Origin: Methylobacterium sp. J-088
GTDB taxonomy: Bacteria > Pseudomonadota > Alphaproteobacteria > Rhizobiales > Beijerinckiaceae
Assembly (NCBI RefSeq): GCF_022829295.1
Contig: NZ_JAKSYH010000057.1
Location: 62,001-126,000, forward strand
Length of the DNA: 64,000 nt
Reading direction: 5' to 3'
Every line of letters begins with the position of its first letter. The stretch's first letter is position 1. Below, piece by piece: positions 8,723-18,646 of the stretch. The notes below the pieces were generated by a model that did no database searches, was not told the DNA's origin, and was given only the letters and a program-made list of their open reading frames with translations. The translations under genes were made by a program, and so were the position numbers.

Positions 8723-10117
8723 TCAGGAGGCGACGGTGAGGCATCGCCACCGCAGAACCAGCAAGCTCGCCACCGCAAAGAGGCCGGCGCAGAAGCCAAG
8801 CCAGATGCCGTAGCCTTGAAGCCCCGCGCCCCAGGCCAAGGCGGCGCCCAACGGCACGCCGAGTCCCCAATAACCGCCGATTGCGATCCACATCGGAACG
8901 GTGGCGTCCTGCAGGCCGCGCAGCATCCCGAGCGCCACCGACTGGATGCCGTCCGCAACCGCGAAGAGGGCCGCGAAACCGATGAAGGCGACGGCGATCG
9001 GTAGAACCGCTGCGTTGGCCGGATCGCCGAGGTCGAGGAACAGGCCGGTCAGTCGGTCCGGGGCGGCGAGCTGCGTGAGCGCGCAGAGGGCCATGAAGGC
9101 GGATGCGAGCCCGAGGGCAACCGCGCCGGACCGGCGCACACCGCTTCCATCCCGTCTTCCGAAGGCCAGGCCGACGCGGACGGTCGTGGCCTGCGCGACG
9201 CCGTTCGGCACCATGAAGCAGACGGCCGCGATCTGGATCGCCACGGCGTGGGCTGCGAGCTGGCTGGCCCCAAACAGGCCCATGCCGAGGGCGGCCGCCT
9301 CGAACAATCCGGCCTCGGCGAGGCCGGTGGCCGTCATCGGCAGGCCGAGGCGGAACACGGCGGCGAGCCGCGCGCCGTCGAAGCGCCAGAACCCCTGGAG
9401 CAACCGGTGGCGCCGGAGACGCGGATCGCACAACACCACAACGACCAGAAGGGTTAGGCTGAACACGGCCGAGCAGAGCGTGGCGGCGCCGATGCCCGTC
9501 ATGCCGAGGGCAAGACCCGCCGGAAAGGCGAGCCAGAGTCCCAGGGCGACGTTCACCGGGAGCGCCGCCAGGCTCGCAGCCATCGCCCAGCCCGGCCGTT
9601 GCAGGGCGGCAAGCGCTCCCCGCAGGGCCATGAATAGCAGGGCCGGCCACATCGCCCATTGCAGGACACGCATGTAGGCGCCGGCGGCCTCGGCCAGGGG
9701 CAGCGGTTCGCCGATCGCGGCGAGGAGCGCGCTGGTTTGCCAGAGGATCGCCATCAGGGGCGCAGCGACCAGCGTAGCAGCCCAGAAGCCCGCCCGCAGG
9801 GTCCGGCGCGCGGCGTCGGTCGCGCCTGGGTCGTGCCCGAGCGCCGCCGCGATCAGCGGCGCTACCGTCCCGGTCAAACCCAGGCCACCGATGAACAGGA
9901 TGAAGTAGAGTCCATGCGCCAGGGTCGCTGCCGCCAGGGCTTCGGAGCCGAGACGGCCGAGCATGACGACATCGGCCATGATGAGGCCGTGCTGGGCGAG
10001 GTTGATGAGCACGAGCGGCCCGGCTAGCGCGAGTGTCGCGTGCAGTTCGCGGAGCCAGGGGCGGTGTGACGGGGCCCCTTCCCGCGCGGGAAGACCCGCG
10101 AGGTCGAGTGCCGGCAT
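8723..10117 (-). CDS. MATE family efflux transporter
   Basis: A 464-aa polytopic membrane protein with about 12 hydrophobic helices in two repeats, as in NorM-type MATE exporters. Typical landmarks are LALAGPLVLINLAQHGLIMADVVMLGRLG near the N-terminus, and GLPMTATGLAEAGLFEAAALGMGLFG opening the second half. These exporters drive out cationic drugs or metabolites with H+ or Na+. It lies 78 bp after the ABC exporter gene on the same strand, so the two may be co-transcribed; substrate unknown. Confidence 0.92.
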   Translation of the reverse strand: MPALDLAGLPAREGAPSHRPWLRELHATLALAGPLVLINLAQHGLIMADVVMLGRLGSEALAAATLAHGLYFILFIGGLGLTGTVAPLIAAALGHDPGATDAARRTLRAGFWAATLVAAPLMAILWQTSALLAAIGEPLPLAEAAGAYMRVLQWAMWPALLFMALRGALAALQRPGWAMAASLAALPVNVALGLWLAFPAGLALGMTGIGAATLCSAVFSLTLLVVVVLCDPRLRRHRLLQGFWRFDGARLAAVFRLGLPMTATGLAEAGLFEAAALGMGLFGASQLAAHAVAIQIAAVCFMVPNGVAQATTVRVGLAFGRRDGSGVRRSGAVALGLASAFMALCALTQLAAPDRLTGLFLDLGDPANAAVLPIAVAFIGFAALFAVADGIQSVALGMLRGLQDATVPMWIAIGGYWGLGVPLGAALAWGAGLQGYGIWLGFCAGLFAVASLLVLRWRCLTVAS

Positions 10118-10195
10118 GAAAAACTCTCGGTCTGTTCGGGATCAGGACGGATCGGCTGCCGTTGCGTGTCGGCGCTCGTCCTTCAGGGTTGGGTT

Positions 10196-12109
10196 CTATC
10201 CGCGTAATGCGTCTGAAACCTGTCGCGCGCGCCGGTCCGGCGTAGGCTCGGCCTCGGGCGCCCCCAGCTTCGATTGGTCGGCCAGGAAGCCGCCCGATTG
10301 CCGCGACCACAGGCCGGCATAGACGCCGCCGCGGGCGACGAGTTCCGCATGCGTCCCTTCCTCCACGATGCGCCCGCGCTCAATCACGACGAGCCGGTCG
10401 AGGGCCGCGATGGTCGAGAGCCGATGAGCGATTGCCAGCACGGTCTTGCCGGCCATCAGCGTGTCGAGGGATTCCTGAATCGCCGCCTCGACCTGGCTGT
10501 CGAGAGCCGAGGTCGCCTCGTCCAAGATCAGGATCGGCGCATCCTTGAGAATCACCCGCGCGATAGCGATCCGCTGACGCTGGCCGCCCGAGAGTTTGAC
10601 GCCACGCTCGCCGACCTGAGCGTCGTATCCACGCCGCCCCTTGTGGTCGACGAGATCGGCGATGAAGCCGTCCGCATGGGCCAGTTGCGCGGCCCGCGCG
10701 ATCGCCTCATCGGAGGCCTCCGGCCGACCGTAGGCGATGTTGTCGCGGATCGAGCGGTGCAGGAGCGACGTGTCCTGGCTGACCATCGCGATCGCCTCGC
10801 GCAGGGATTGCTGCGTCACCGTGGCGATATCTTGCCCATCGACGCGGATGCAGCCGCTCTCGACGTCGTAGAGGCGCAGCAGCAGGCTCGCGAGCGTCGA
10901 CTTTCCTGCGCCGCTGACACCGACGAGGCCGACCTTTTCGCCGGGGCGAATCGTCAGGGAGAAGTCCTCGATCACCGTCGCGTCGCCGCGACCGTAGTGG
11001 AAGCCGACCGTCTCGAACCGGACCTCGCCGCCGGTGACCGCGAGTTCCCGCGCGTCCGGTGCATCGAGGAGCCCGTGAGGACGCGCCATCGTCTGCATGC
11101 TCTCTTGGACCACGCCGACATTCTCGAACACGCCGCGCACCGTCTGCATCACCCAGCCCGACATCGCGATGAGCCGGAGCACCAAGGCGAGCCCCGCCGA
11201 TGCTTCGCCGGTCGTCATGCCGCCCCCGCGCCACAGGACAATGCAGGCCGCGCCCGTGGCGATCAGCAAGGCGCTGTTGAGGACACCCAGCAGGCTGGTG
11301 GTGAGCGTCACCAGCCGGAACTGGTGCAGGTACGCCTCGGTATGAACGTCGACGGCGTCGCGCACGGCGGCCCGCTCCTCCCGATCCCGGGCAAAGAGCT
11401 TCACGGTCAGGATGTTGGTGTAGCTGTCGACGATGCGGCCGATCAGCGTCGAACGCGTATCGGCGGTCTTGTGCGAGCGAGCCCGGGCGCGGGGCACGAA
11501 CCATGCGGTCAGCCACGCGTAGGCGCCGATCCAGATCAGGACCGGCAGGGCGAGCCATGGGGAGATCGAGCCGAACAGGCCGACCGCCGTCACCGCATAG
11601 ATCGCCACGTAGAGCAGCGTGTCGATGAACACAACCGCGAGTTCGCGCACCGCCGGCCCGACCTGCACGACGCGGTTCGCCAGTCGTCCCGAGAAGTCGC
11701 CTTGGAAATACGAGAGCGCGTGACCGAGGGTGTAGAGATGCGCCCGCCAACGGATCTGGCTCGTCGATTGCGGCACGATGAGCTGGTTGGACAGCACCTC
11801 GTGGGCCCAGATCGACACCGGCCTGACCCCCGCGATCAGCAGCACCGCCAAGCCGAGGCCGGTGGCGTGATCCGACAGCACGGTGGCGCGATCGGCTGTG
11901 CCGAGCAGGTCGATGAACCACCGCATGACCAAATAGAGCGAGGCCTCGACCGTTCCGGCGAGCACCGCGATGACGAACAGGGCCGCCAGCGCAGCGCGGA
12001 TCGGGCGCAGGTAGAACCACGCGAAGCCGAGCACCGTGCGCGGCGGCATCTGGGATTCGTCAAAGGGCGCGAACGGATCGACGCGGCGCTCGAGCCAATC
12101 GAGGAACAT
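10196..12109 (-). CDS. ABC exporter with fused membrane and ATPase domains
   Basis: A 637-aa half-transporter. Residues about 25-330 form the six-helix ABC membrane domain, and residues about 360-600 form the nucleotide-binding domain. Walker A is GVSGAGKST near 397-405, the signature LSGGQRQRIAIAR is near 505, and Walker [14 protein letters not shown] near 525. It resembles MsbA/LmrA-type multidrug or lipid exporters and probably acts as a homodimer. The start ATG at 12109 gives a normal length. Confidence 0.93.
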   Translation of the reverse strand: MFLDWLERRVDPFAPFDESQMPPRTVLGFAWFYLRPIRAALAALFVIAVLAGTVEASLYLVMRWFIDLLGTADRATVLSDHATGLGLAVLLIAGVRPVSIWAHEVLSNQLIVPQSTSQIRWRAHLYTLGHALSYFQGDFSGRLANRVVQVGPAVRELAVVFIDTLLYVAIYAVTAVGLFGSISPWLALPVLIWIGAYAWLTAWFVPRARARSHKTADTRSTLIGRIVDSYTNILTVKLFARDREERAAVRDAVDVHTEAYLHQFRLVTLTTSLLGVLNSALLIATGAACIVLWRGGGMTTGEASAGLALVLRLIAMSGWVMQTVRGVFENVGVVQESMQTMARPHGLLDAPDARELAVTGGEVRFETVGFHYGRGDATVIEDFSLTIRPGEKVGLVGVSGAGKSTLASLLLRLYDVESGCIRVDGQDIATVTQQSLREAIAMVSQDTSLLHRSIRDNIAYGRPEASDEAIARAAQLAHADGFIADLVDHKGRRGYDAQVGERGVKLSGGQRQRIAIARVILKDAPILILDEATSALDSQVEAAIQESLDTLMAGKTVLAIAHRLSTIAALDRLVVIERGRIVEEGTHAELVARGGVYAGLWSRQSGGFLADQSKLGAPEAEPTPDRRARQVSDALRG

Positions 12110-12196
12110 GCTGCCTGGGGCGTGACGCTACGGGAGCCCCTCATGTAAGCGCGGGGCGCGCCGCGCCAACCGCGCGCGGAGGTCGCGCCAACCGCC

Positions 12197-12784
12197 TCAG
12201 CGGTTCAGCGCGAGGGCGGCCCCCGACTTGGTCAGCGCGCCTTCCAGGCCGCCTCCGCCCCCGCCCTGGCGCAGGCGGGCCGCCACGGTGCCGCCGGGCT
12301 GGTAGAGGTAGACCTCCCCGTCTCGGAAATCCCAGGCCGAGACCTTGGCCAGATCCTTGTTCGGGCAGGCCGAGGCCGAGGCCTTGTAGAGGTCGAGAGC
12401 GGGGGCGCTGGAGAGCGTGACCTTGCAGTTCGCCCCGGTCGCGTCCCGGGCATCCCAGCTTCCGACCACAGCGGCGCGCCCGGTGGCGACCACCGGTGGC
12501 GGCGGTGCCGGCGGGGTGACCGGCTCGGCGATCACCGTCGGCGTGGCGGGCGACAGGGCCGCTTGCGGGCCGGGAGGGGGCAGCGAAGCGTCGGGGCTCG
12601 CCGCCACGCCCGGCGGCGGGGCGAGCGGCGCCGCCGTCACCGTTCCCGACGGAACGGCCGGGACGGCCTCGAGACCGGCCTGCGGCGCCCGGGTGCGCGG
12701 TGCGTCGAGCCGGCTGGATGCGCAGGCCCCGAGGCTGGCGGCCAAGCAGAGAACGGCGAACGTCGACAAACTCGGGCGCAGCAT
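12197..12784 (-). CDS. AprI/Inh-family metalloprotease inhibitor lipoprotein
   Basis: About 195 aa from the ATG at 12784. The start has a lipoprotein signal, SLSTFAVLCLAASLGAC, with the lipobox cysteine in LGAC. A proline/alanine-rich linker (about residues 30-105) follows. The C-terminal 85 residues match the Inh/Omp19 beta-barrel inhibitor domain: VVGSWDARDATGANCKVTL, then CPNKDLAKVSAWDF, with two cysteines able to form the expected disulfide. Known members block serralysin-type proteases in the periplasm. An upstream in-frame ATG at 12862 would hide the signal peptide and is rejected. Confidence 0.8.
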   Translation of the reverse strand: MLRPSLSTFAVLCLAASLGACASSRLDAPRTRAPQAGLEAVPAVPSGTVTAAPLAPPPGVAASPDASLPPPGPQAALSPATPTVIAEPVTPPAPPPPVVATGRAAVVGSWDARDATGANCKVTLSSAPALDLYKASASACPNKDLAKVSAWDFRDGEVYLYQPGGTVAARLRQGGGGGGLEGALTKSGAALALNR

Positions 12785-12936
12785 CGATCCACTTGGGTCA
12801 GGCTTGAACGGGCACGCTTTCGCGCGTCGCTCCTGACTCGGCGGCAAATGCGCTGACTGCAAGGCGGCCCCGGCGATGCCCGGTGAGTCCGTCGCGGAAG
12901 GCGCGCCTTTTCGAAGAAGTGTGGCGTTCAGGCCGC

Positions 12937-12976
12937 AAACTCAGAGCTGGTCCCGATCGCGACCGACTCTGAGTTT
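12937..12976. terminator. Long inverted repeat downstream of sdhB
   Basis: AAACTCAGAG (12937-12946) and CTCTGAGTTT (12967-12976) are perfectly complementary. The pairing extends inward through GGTC/GACC with two mismatches, giving a 16-bp stem and an 8-nt loop. It lies about 65 bp past the sdhB stop. Only three Ts flank it on each side, so it may act as a bidirectional terminator or an mRNA 3'-end stabiliser. Confidence 0.55.
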
Positions 12977-13039
12977 CTGCGGTGACGCGTTTTTCGGCGC
13001 CGAACCGGAATCCATTTCGGAAGAGATCGCGCCGTTTAA

Positions 13040-13864
13040 TCAGAGCGCGCGCTCGACCATCATCTTCTTGATCTCGGCGATTGCCTTTGCGGGATTCAGG
13101 TTCTTCGGGCAGGTATTGGCGCAGTTCATGATGGTATGGCAGCGATAGAGCCGAAACGGATCGTGCAGGTTGTCGAGCCGATCGCCGGTATTCTCGTCAC
13201 GGGAGTCGATGAGCCAGCGATAGGCCTGGAGCAGGGCCGCCGGGCCCAGGAACTTGTCGCCGTTCCACCAGTAGCTTGGGCAGGAGGTGCTGCAGCACGC
13301 GCACAGGATGCACTCGTAAAGGCCGTCGAGCCGCGAACGATCCTCGGGGGTCTGGCGCCACTCCTTCTCGGGGGCCGGCGTCTCGGTCTGCAGCCACGGC
13401 TCGATCGCCGCGTGCTGGGCGTAGAAGTTGGTGAGGTCCGGCACGAGGTCCTTCAGCACCGGCATGTGCGGCAGCGGATAGATGCGGATCGCCCCATCCT
13501 TGTCCTTGCGGGTCATGACCGGCAGGGCGTTGTCGGGGCTCTTGCACTCGTCGATGCCCATCGTGCAGGCGAGCGCGTTCTGGCCCTCGATGTTCATCGC
13601 GCAGGAGCCGCAGATGCCCTCGCGGCAGGACCGGCGGAAGACCAGAGTGGAATCGACCGTGTTCTTGATCCACAGCAAAGCGTCGAGGACCATCGGGCCG
13701 CAATCCTCGCGATCGACCTGATAGGTGTCGATGCGCGGATTGGCCCCGTCATCCGGGTTCCAGCGATAGATCTTGAAAGTCTGCAGGCTCTTGGCGCCCG
13801 GAGGGGCCGGCCATGACTTGCCCTGCGTGATCTGGGAGTTTTTTGGAAGGTTGAACTGAGCCAT
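13040..13864 (-). CDS. sdhB: Succinate dehydrogenase iron-sulfur subunit
   Basis: SdhB (274 aa) carries the three iron-sulfur clusters that move electrons from FAD in SdhA to the quinone. The 2Fe-2S motif is [14 protein letters not shown] with a later ALAC. The 4Fe-4S and 3Fe-4S ligands lie in [16 protein letters not shown] and [17 protein letters not shown]. It starts 5 bp after the DUF5615 gene rather than next to sdhA, so a toxin-antitoxin-like pair splits the usual sdhAB junction. Confidence 0.97.
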   Translation of the reverse strand: MAQFNLPKNSQITQGKSWPAPPGAKSLQTFKIYRWNPDDGANPRIDTYQVDREDCGPMVLDALLWIKNTVDSTLVFRRSCREGICGSCAMNIEGQNALACTMGIDECKSPDNALPVMTRKDKDGAIRIYPLPHMPVLKDLVPDLTNFYAQHAAIEPWLQTETPAPEKEWRQTPEDRSRLDGLYECILCACCSTSCPSYWWNGDKFLGPAALLQAYRWLIDSRDENTGDRLDNLHDPFRLYRCHTIMNCANTCPKNLNPAKAIAEIKKMMVERAL

Positions 13865-13869
13865 GAGTC

Positions 13870-14244
13870 CTATCCGTCGATGGCGATCGTGCCCAAACCG
13901 GGCCGGAGGCGGGTTTGACCAGGTTCGATCGTGAGGATGGCGCCGCCGACCACGGCTTCACCGGCCGCGGCGATGGATTGGACAACCGAAGTGCCGACCA
14001 CCAATGGGTCGAGGTTGTCGAGCAGGAGCTGGACCACACTTGGCGCCTTCAGCCCGCGGGCCGCGACGCCGAAGTCCAGATCGGGCGTGAGGACGATCCG
14101 ATCATCCTCGGCCGCCCAGATGAGGATGTCGTCGTCGAGGGCGTCGACGGCTCCGACAGCCCGCCAATGTATGGTGACGTGACCCTGCTCGGCCAGGGGG
14201 TGTACCCATTCTGGCGACAGGTTCATGTCGACGACGAAGCTCAC
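13870..14244 (-). CDS. DUF5615 PIN-like toxin candidate
   Basis: A protein of about 124 aa from a GTG at 14244 that overlaps the DUF433 stop codon (GTGA). It matches the DUF5615 PIN-like family: [20 protein letters not shown], then [30 protein letters not shown]. The conserved acidic residues (Asp in VDMN, Asp in DDDIL, Asp in TPDLDFG) fit a PIN-type metal site. DUF5615 proteins are typically paired with DUF433 antitoxins. It lies 5 bp before sdhB, so it is expressed from the sdh operon or read through from it. Toxin activity is inferred from the family pairing only. Confidence 0.85.
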   Translation of the reverse strand: MSFVVDMNLSPEWVHPLAEQGHVTIHWRAVGAVDALDDDILIWAAEDDRIVLTPDLDFGVAARGLKAPSVVQLLLDNLDPLVVGTSVVQSIAAAGEAVVGGAILTIEPGQTRLRPGLGTIAIDG

Positions 14245-14510
14245 GCCGCCGCCTCCGCGGTCACCGCCGAGGTCGTGATCGCGCGTTCCGAGGCGAGCCA
14301 AGCTGCGTAACGGATTGCCTCGAGCACGTCCTCGCGCTCGATATACGGGTACATCTCGAGGAGCCGTTCCATCGTGACGCCGGCACCGAGGTTGCCGAGG
14401 ATCATGGAAGCGGTGACGCGCATCCCACGGATGCAGGCTTTCCCACCCATCACTCGTGGATCGACGGTGATGCGGGAGAAGCCGTTGATGCGCCGCGCTG
14501 TGTCGCTCAT
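14241..14510 (-). CDS. DUF433 antitoxin candidate
   Basis: An 89-aa DUF433 protein: RITVDPRVMGGKACIRGMRVTASMILGNLGAG followed by the helical EMYPYIEREDVLEAIRYAAWLA. DUF433 is a small winged-helix-like family found as the antitoxin or DNA-binding partner of DUF5615. It begins 23 bp after the sdhA stop and overlaps the downstream DUF5615 gene by 4 bp, the usual antitoxin-first coupled arrangement. It lies inside the sdhCDAB operon. Confidence 0.88.
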   Translation of the reverse strand: MSDTARRINGFSRITVDPRVMGGKACIRGMRVTASMILGNLGAGVTMERLLEMYPYIEREDVLEAIRYAAWLASERAITTSAVTAEAAA

Positions 14511-14533
14511 GACGATGGCTCCTCGTTCGGGCG

Positions 14534-16351
14534 TCAGTACACCCGCGCCTTCGGCTCGATGTACTGAATCTCGTTCGACATCGTGTAGGTGTGGACCGGG
14601 CGATAATCGATGTTCACCTGATGCCGGCTCTCGTCGAGCCAGGACAGGGTGTGCTTCATCCAGTCCTTGTCGTCGCGGTCCGGGAAGTCCTCACGGGCAT
14701 GGGCGCCGCGGGATTCCTTGCGGTTGGCCGCTGATTCCATCGTCACCACCGCCTGGCCGATCAGGTTGTCAAACTCCAGGGTCTCCAGGAGGTCGGTGTT
14801 CCAGATCAGCGACCGGTCGGTGATCTTCACGTCGGCGGCGGCGTTCCAGACCTTGTGGATCAGGCCCTTGCCCTCCTCCAGAACCTCGCCGGTGCGGAAC
14901 ACCGCGCAGTTGTTCTGCATGGTCTTCTGCATCTCGGCGCGCAGCTCCGCGGTCGGCGTCGCGCCGTTGGCGTGGCGGAAGCGGTCGAGGCGATCGAGCG
15001 CCTTATCGGTGGCGCCCTTGGGCAACTCCATCGCCCGACCGTTCGGCTCGACGATCTCGGCGCAGCGCTTCCCGGCGGCGCGGCCGAACACCACGAGGTC
15101 GATCAGCGAGTTCGAGCCGAGGCGGTTGGCGCCGTGGACGGACACGCAGGCCGCCTCGCCGATCGCCATCAGGCCGGGCACCACCGTGTCGGGGTTGCCA
15201 TCGCGCAGCGTCAGCACCTCGCCGTGGTAGTTCGTGGGGATGCCGCCCATGTTGTAGTGGACGGTCGGGAGGACCGGGATCGGCTCCTTGGTCACGTCGA
15301 CGCCTGCGAAGATCTTCGCCGATTCCGAGATGCCCGGCAGGCGCTCGTGCAGGATCTTCGGATCCAGATGATCGAGGTGCAGGTAGATGTGATCCTTGTT
15401 CTTGCCGACGCCGCGGCCGTCGCGGATCTCCATGGTCATGGAGCGCGAGACCACGTCGCGCGAGGCGAGATCCTTGGCCGACGGCGCGTAGCGCTCCATG
15501 AAGCGCTCGCCCTCGGAATTGGTCAGGTAACCGCCCTCGCCGCGCGAACCCTCGGTGATCAGGCAGCCCGCGCCGTAGATGCCGGTCGGGTGGAACTGCA
15601 CGAACTCCATGTCCTGCAGCGGCAGGCCGGCGCGCAGCACCATGGCGTTGCCGTCGCCCGTGCAGGTGTGAGCCGAGGTCGCTGAGAAATACGCGCGGCC
15701 GTAGCCGCCGGTCGCCAGGATGGTGGTCTGGGCACGGAAGCGGTGGATCTCTCCCGTGGCTTGATCGAGGGCGATGACGCCGCGGCAGCGACCCTCCTCG
15801 TCCATGATCAGGTCGAGGGCGAAGTACTCGATGAAGAAGTCGGTCTGGTTCTTCACCGCCTGCCCGTAGAGGGTGTGCAGCATGGCGTGGCCGGTGCGGT
15901 CGGCCGCCGCACAGGTGCGCTGGGCGGTGCCCTTGCCGTAATCGGTGGTCATGCCGCCGAACGGGCGCTGGTAGATCTTGCCTTCCTCCGTGCGGGAGAA
16001 CGGCACGCCCCAGTGCTCCAGCTCGTAGACGGCGGCCGGCGCATTGCGCACGAGGTACTCAATCGCATCCTGATCGCCGAGCCAGTCCGACCCCTTCACG
16101 GTGTCGTACATGTGCCAGCGCCAGTCATCCGGGCCCATGTTGCCGAGCGAGGCCGAGATGCCACCCTGCGCGGCCACGGTGTGCGAGCGGGTCGGGAACA
16201 CCTTGGTGATGCAGGCGGTGCGCAGGCCGGCCTCCGAGCAGCCGACCGTGGCCCGCAGGCCCGCGCCGCCTGCGCCGACGATCACCACGTCGAAGGCGTG
16301 ATCGTGGATGGTGTAGGCAGGCCCGCTGCCGTTGGTGCCGTTGGCGGCCAT
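14534..16351 (-). CDS. sdhA: Succinate dehydrogenase flavoprotein subunit
   Basis: SdhA (605 aa) oxidises succinate to fumarate with covalent FAD, linking the TCA cycle to respiration. The FAD dinucleotide fold is [13 protein letters not shown] near residue 24. The FAD-attachment histidine is in [12 protein letters not shown], and the substrate-site HPTGIYGAG and REDFPDRDD segments are present. Length is typical. It follows sdhD by 32 bp and precedes the DUF433/DUF5615 pair. Confidence 0.98.
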   Translation of the reverse strand: MAANGTNGSGPAYTIHDHAFDVVIVGAGGAGLRATVGCSEAGLRTACITKVFPTRSHTVAAQGGISASLGNMGPDDWRWHMYDTVKGSDWLGDQDAIEYLVRNAPAAVYELEHWGVPFSRTEEGKIYQRPFGGMTTDYGKGTAQRTCAAADRTGHAMLHTLYGQAVKNQTDFFIEYFALDLIMDEEGRCRGVIALDQATGEIHRFRAQTTILATGGYGRAYFSATSAHTCTGDGNAMVLRAGLPLQDMEFVQFHPTGIYGAGCLITEGSRGEGGYLTNSEGERFMERYAPSAKDLASRDVVSRSMTMEIRDGRGVGKNKDHIYLHLDHLDPKILHERLPGISESAKIFAGVDVTKEPIPVLPTVHYNMGGIPTNYHGEVLTLRDGNPDTVVPGLMAIGEAACVSVHGANRLGSNSLIDLVVFGRAAGKRCAEIVEPNGRAMELPKGATDKALDRLDRFRHANGATPTAELRAEMQKTMQNNCAVFRTGEVLEEGKGLIHKVWNAAADVKITDRSLIWNTDLLETLEFDNLIGQAVVTMESAANRKESRGAHAREDFPDRDDKDWMKHTLSWLDESRHQVNIDYRPVHTYTMSNEIQYIEPKARVY

Positions 16352-16383
16352 GTTCGGCTCCTCGAATGTCGTGATGGCGGGGT

Positions 16384-16803
16384 TCAGGCCGGCTGTCCGA
16401 AGCCGATGCGCAGGACCGCGTAGAGGCAGGCGACAGCCACGAGGACCGCGTAGACGTTGTTGGCAAGCACCGCGGCGATCTTGGTCGCCTGCGCGTGGAC
16501 GTAATCCTCAATGATCACCTGCATGCCGATGCGCATGTGGAGCGTCACCGACAGAAGTGCCAGGATGAGGATGATCGCGACGAAGGGGTTTGCGACGATA
16601 TGGACTGCACCCGCGTAATCGCGGCCGGCCATGTTCGCGATGATGACCACGAACGCCAGCATCAGCACCGTGTTGGTCAGCGCGGTGACGCGCTGCAACC
16701 ACCAATGGCTGACGCCGTGATGGGCGACGCCCAGGCCCCGGACGCGGGCCCGCGGGGTGCGGATCGAGACGCTCGTGTCCTGGCGGATCTTTTCCTTGGC
16801 CAT
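16384..16803 (-). CDS. sdhD: Succinate dehydrogenase membrane anchor subunit SdhD
   Basis: A 139-aa hydrophobic anchor with three membrane spans. The alphaproteobacterial SdhD pattern is visible: [25 protein letters not shown], then [21 protein letters not shown], where the histidine near HMRIG is the likely heme b ligand region. With SdhC it anchors SdhAB and forms the ubiquinone site. It lies 10 bp after sdhC. Confidence 0.94.
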   Translation of the reverse strand: MAKEKIRQDTSVSIRTPRARVRGLGVAHHGVSHWWLQRVTALTNTVLMLAFVVIIANMAGRDYAGAVHIVANPFVAIILILALLSVTLHMRIGMQVIIEDYVHAQATKIAAVLANNVYAVLVAVACLYAVLRIGFGQPA

Positions 16804-16813
16804 GACGACCTCC

Positions 16814-17215
16814 TCAGCGGACCAGAAGGGCGACCGCCCAGATGACGAGCGTGAGCGCCACCGACCCGATCAGGGTCAGACGGGACATCGCCAGCCGCTT
16901 CTCCCGATCGAAGCCGATCCCAAAGTCCCAGGCGAAATGGCGCAGGCCGCCGAGCATGTGGTGCATCAGGATCCACGTGTAGACGAACAGGATCAGGCGC
17001 CCGATCACGGAGCCGAAAAATCCGGCGACGTAAGAATAGGCCACCGGCCCGGAAGCCAGCGCCAGCAGCCAGATCGCGACGAGTGCAGTCCCTCCGTAAA
17101 GCGCCGTGCCGGTGATGCGGTGAAACACCGACATCGCCATGGTCCAGGTCCAGCGATAGATCTGGAGATGCGGCGAAAGCGGCTGTGCCACTGTCGGGCG
17201 TGCGGTGGGTGCCAT
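16814..17215 (-). CDS. sdhC: Succinate dehydrogenase cytochrome b556 subunit SdhC
   Basis: A 133-aa membrane subunit with three spans. The family signatures RPTVAQPLSPHLQIYRW and SVFHRITGTALYGG are near the N-terminus, and LMHHMLGGLRHFAWD carries the heme-ligand histidine. It is the first gene of sdhCDAB. The 129-bp upstream gap holds two matching semi-palindromes that may be operator sites. Confidence 0.96.
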   Translation of the reverse strand: MAPTARPTVAQPLSPHLQIYRWTWTMAMSVFHRITGTALYGGTALVAIWLLALASGPVAYSYVAGFFGSVIGRLILFVYTWILMHHMLGGLRHFAWDFGIGFDREKRLAMSRLTLIGSVALTLVIWAVALLVR

Positions 17216-17268
17216 CGGGATGAAGCCTCGCAGCTGCGAACTGGACCGTCTCTAATCTGGTAGCGCTA

Positions 17269-17328
17269 GTGCCTGCGCGGGCAAGCCGCAATCCGTCATG
17301 GTGCGACGCAATGTGCCCACGCGGGCAA
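17269..17328. promoter_or_regulatory. Paired semi-palindromes upstream of sdhC
   Basis: GTGCCTGCGCGGGCAA (17269-17284) and GTGCCCACGCGGGCAA (17313-17328) agree at 14 of 16 positions. Each is itself a partial palindrome (TGCC...GGCA), and they start 44 bp apart, about four helical turns. They lie 54-113 bp upstream of the sdhC start. The arrangement fits binding of a dimeric regulator to two sites; the regulator is unknown. Confidence 0.45.
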
Positions 17329-17344
17329 CACAAATCGAATTCTG

Positions 17345-18646
17345 TCACTTCAGGAGGCCGAGCAGCCGCCACCAAGCATAATCGAGGGGGGCCGCCACGA
17401 TGAGGCTGACCAATCCGAAGCTCAGGGTGAGTCGCGTCGCATCCCTGAGGCGGACGCCGCCGAGTTCGCTGGCGAACACGATCGGAGGCGCTTGGTACGG
17501 GAAGAAGACCGTCGAGTAGCCGATGACCTGCAGCGAGACGACCGCGTAGGGTGACATTCCGCTGGCCGCCGTCATCTCGCCCGCCAGAGCCGTGTAAAGC
17601 GCCGGTGCGCCGTTGGCGGTGAGAAGCAGCGTCAGCCCCGTCCCGAGACCCGTCAGCACGGTGAAGTTCTGCACCGGGGCGCCAGGCTCGAGCGGCGCCA
17701 CCGACAACACGAGGTGCCCGAGGCGTTCGCCGAGCCCGGTTTCGTTGACGAGGGCAACGAGCCCCAGCAGGGCCGCGATGTAGAAGCAGATCCGCAGATT
17801 GATCTGCTGGAAGCTCTCGGATGGAAGCACGCCGATCCGTGGCAGCAGGCAGACGACGGCGGCGGCGAGGCCGACCCAGGCCGGGGCGAGCCCATGAAGG
17901 CTGTCGGTCATCCAAAGCGCGAGCGTGCAGGCCAGGATCGCGGCGAGGCGCCGCTCGCCGGCGGAGATCGGCGGCAGTGCCGGCAAGGCCGGAGCACCGT
18001 GCGCCAGCCGATCCGGGAACAGCCGCACGACCAACAGCACCAGGATGACGCCCTTGACCCCGGCCAGGACGGGCGCATGCAGCAGGAAATACGACAGGTA
18101 GGAGAAGTGGACACCGAGCAGATGTTCGGCCGAGCCGGCCATCACGAGGTTCGGCACATTGGCGGGCAGGATCGCCGCCGAGAGGATCGGCGTAGCCAAG
18201 CCCACGGCCAGAACCGCCCCGGTCCGCCCCGGGCGGCCCTGGACGAGCCCGAATGCGTCGCAGAGCGCCAGCGTCACCGGAATCATCAGGGCGATCCGCC
18301 CGAGATTCGACGGCATGACGAAGGCGATCAGGAAGCTGAGACCGACCAAGCCAGCGATCAGCTGCGGGTAGGAGCCGGAGAGGCGAAGCGCCAGCGCGCG
18401 GGCCACACGGCTGCCCAGCCCCGTACGAGTCATGGCCTGTCCAACCACCATGCCGGACAGGACGAGCCAAAAGGCCGAAGCCGAGAAGCCGGAAAAGACC
18501 GTGGTGGCGCTTCCCAGGCGGAAGAGCATCGCCAGTCCGAAGAAGGCAAGCGCCGTCACAACCTCTGGCAACAGCGCAGTCGCCCACAGGCTCATGCACA
18601 GCACGAGCAGAGCGGCGGTCGCCGGCACAGCTGCAACCCCGCTCAC
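17345..18646 (-). CDS. SLC13/DASS-type anion permease
   Basis: A 433-aa protein with about 11-12 hydrophobic helices. The pattern fits divalent anion:sodium symporters of the SLC13/CitT class: [26 protein letters not shown] near residues 50-75, [16 protein letters not shown], and [24 protein letters not shown] around the first re-entrant loop. Substrates of the family are dicarboxylates, citrate or sulfate. It is upstream of sdhC on the same strand, which would suit a succinate/dicarboxylate carrier, but the specificity is not visible in the sequence. Confidence 0.8.
   Translation of the reverse strand: MSGVAAVPATAALLVLCMSLWATALLPEVVTALAFFGLAMLFRLGSATTVFSGFSASAFWLVLSGMVVGQAMTRTGLGSRVARALALRLSGSYPQLIAGLVGLSFLIAFVMPSNLGRIALMIPVTLALCDAFGLVQGRPGRTGAVLAVGLATPILSAAILPANVPNLVMAGSAEHLLGVHFSYLSYFLLHAPVLAGVKGVILVLLVVRLFPDRLAHGAPALPALPPISAGERRLAAILACTLALWMTDSLHGLAPAWVGLAAAVVCLLPRIGVLPSESFQQINLRICFYIAALLGLVALVNETGLGERLGHLVLSVAPLEPGAPVQNFTVLTGLGTGLTLLLTANGAPALYTALAGEMTAASGMSPYAVVSLQVIGYSTVFFPYQAPPIVFASELGGVRLRDATRLTLSFGLVSLIVAAPLDYAWWRLLGLLK

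Noticed and set aside
10274..12148. 624-codon plus-strand frame opposite the ABC exporter
   Set aside because: Antisense shadow of a gene with Walker A, signature and Walker B motifs on the minus strand; no recognisable domains.
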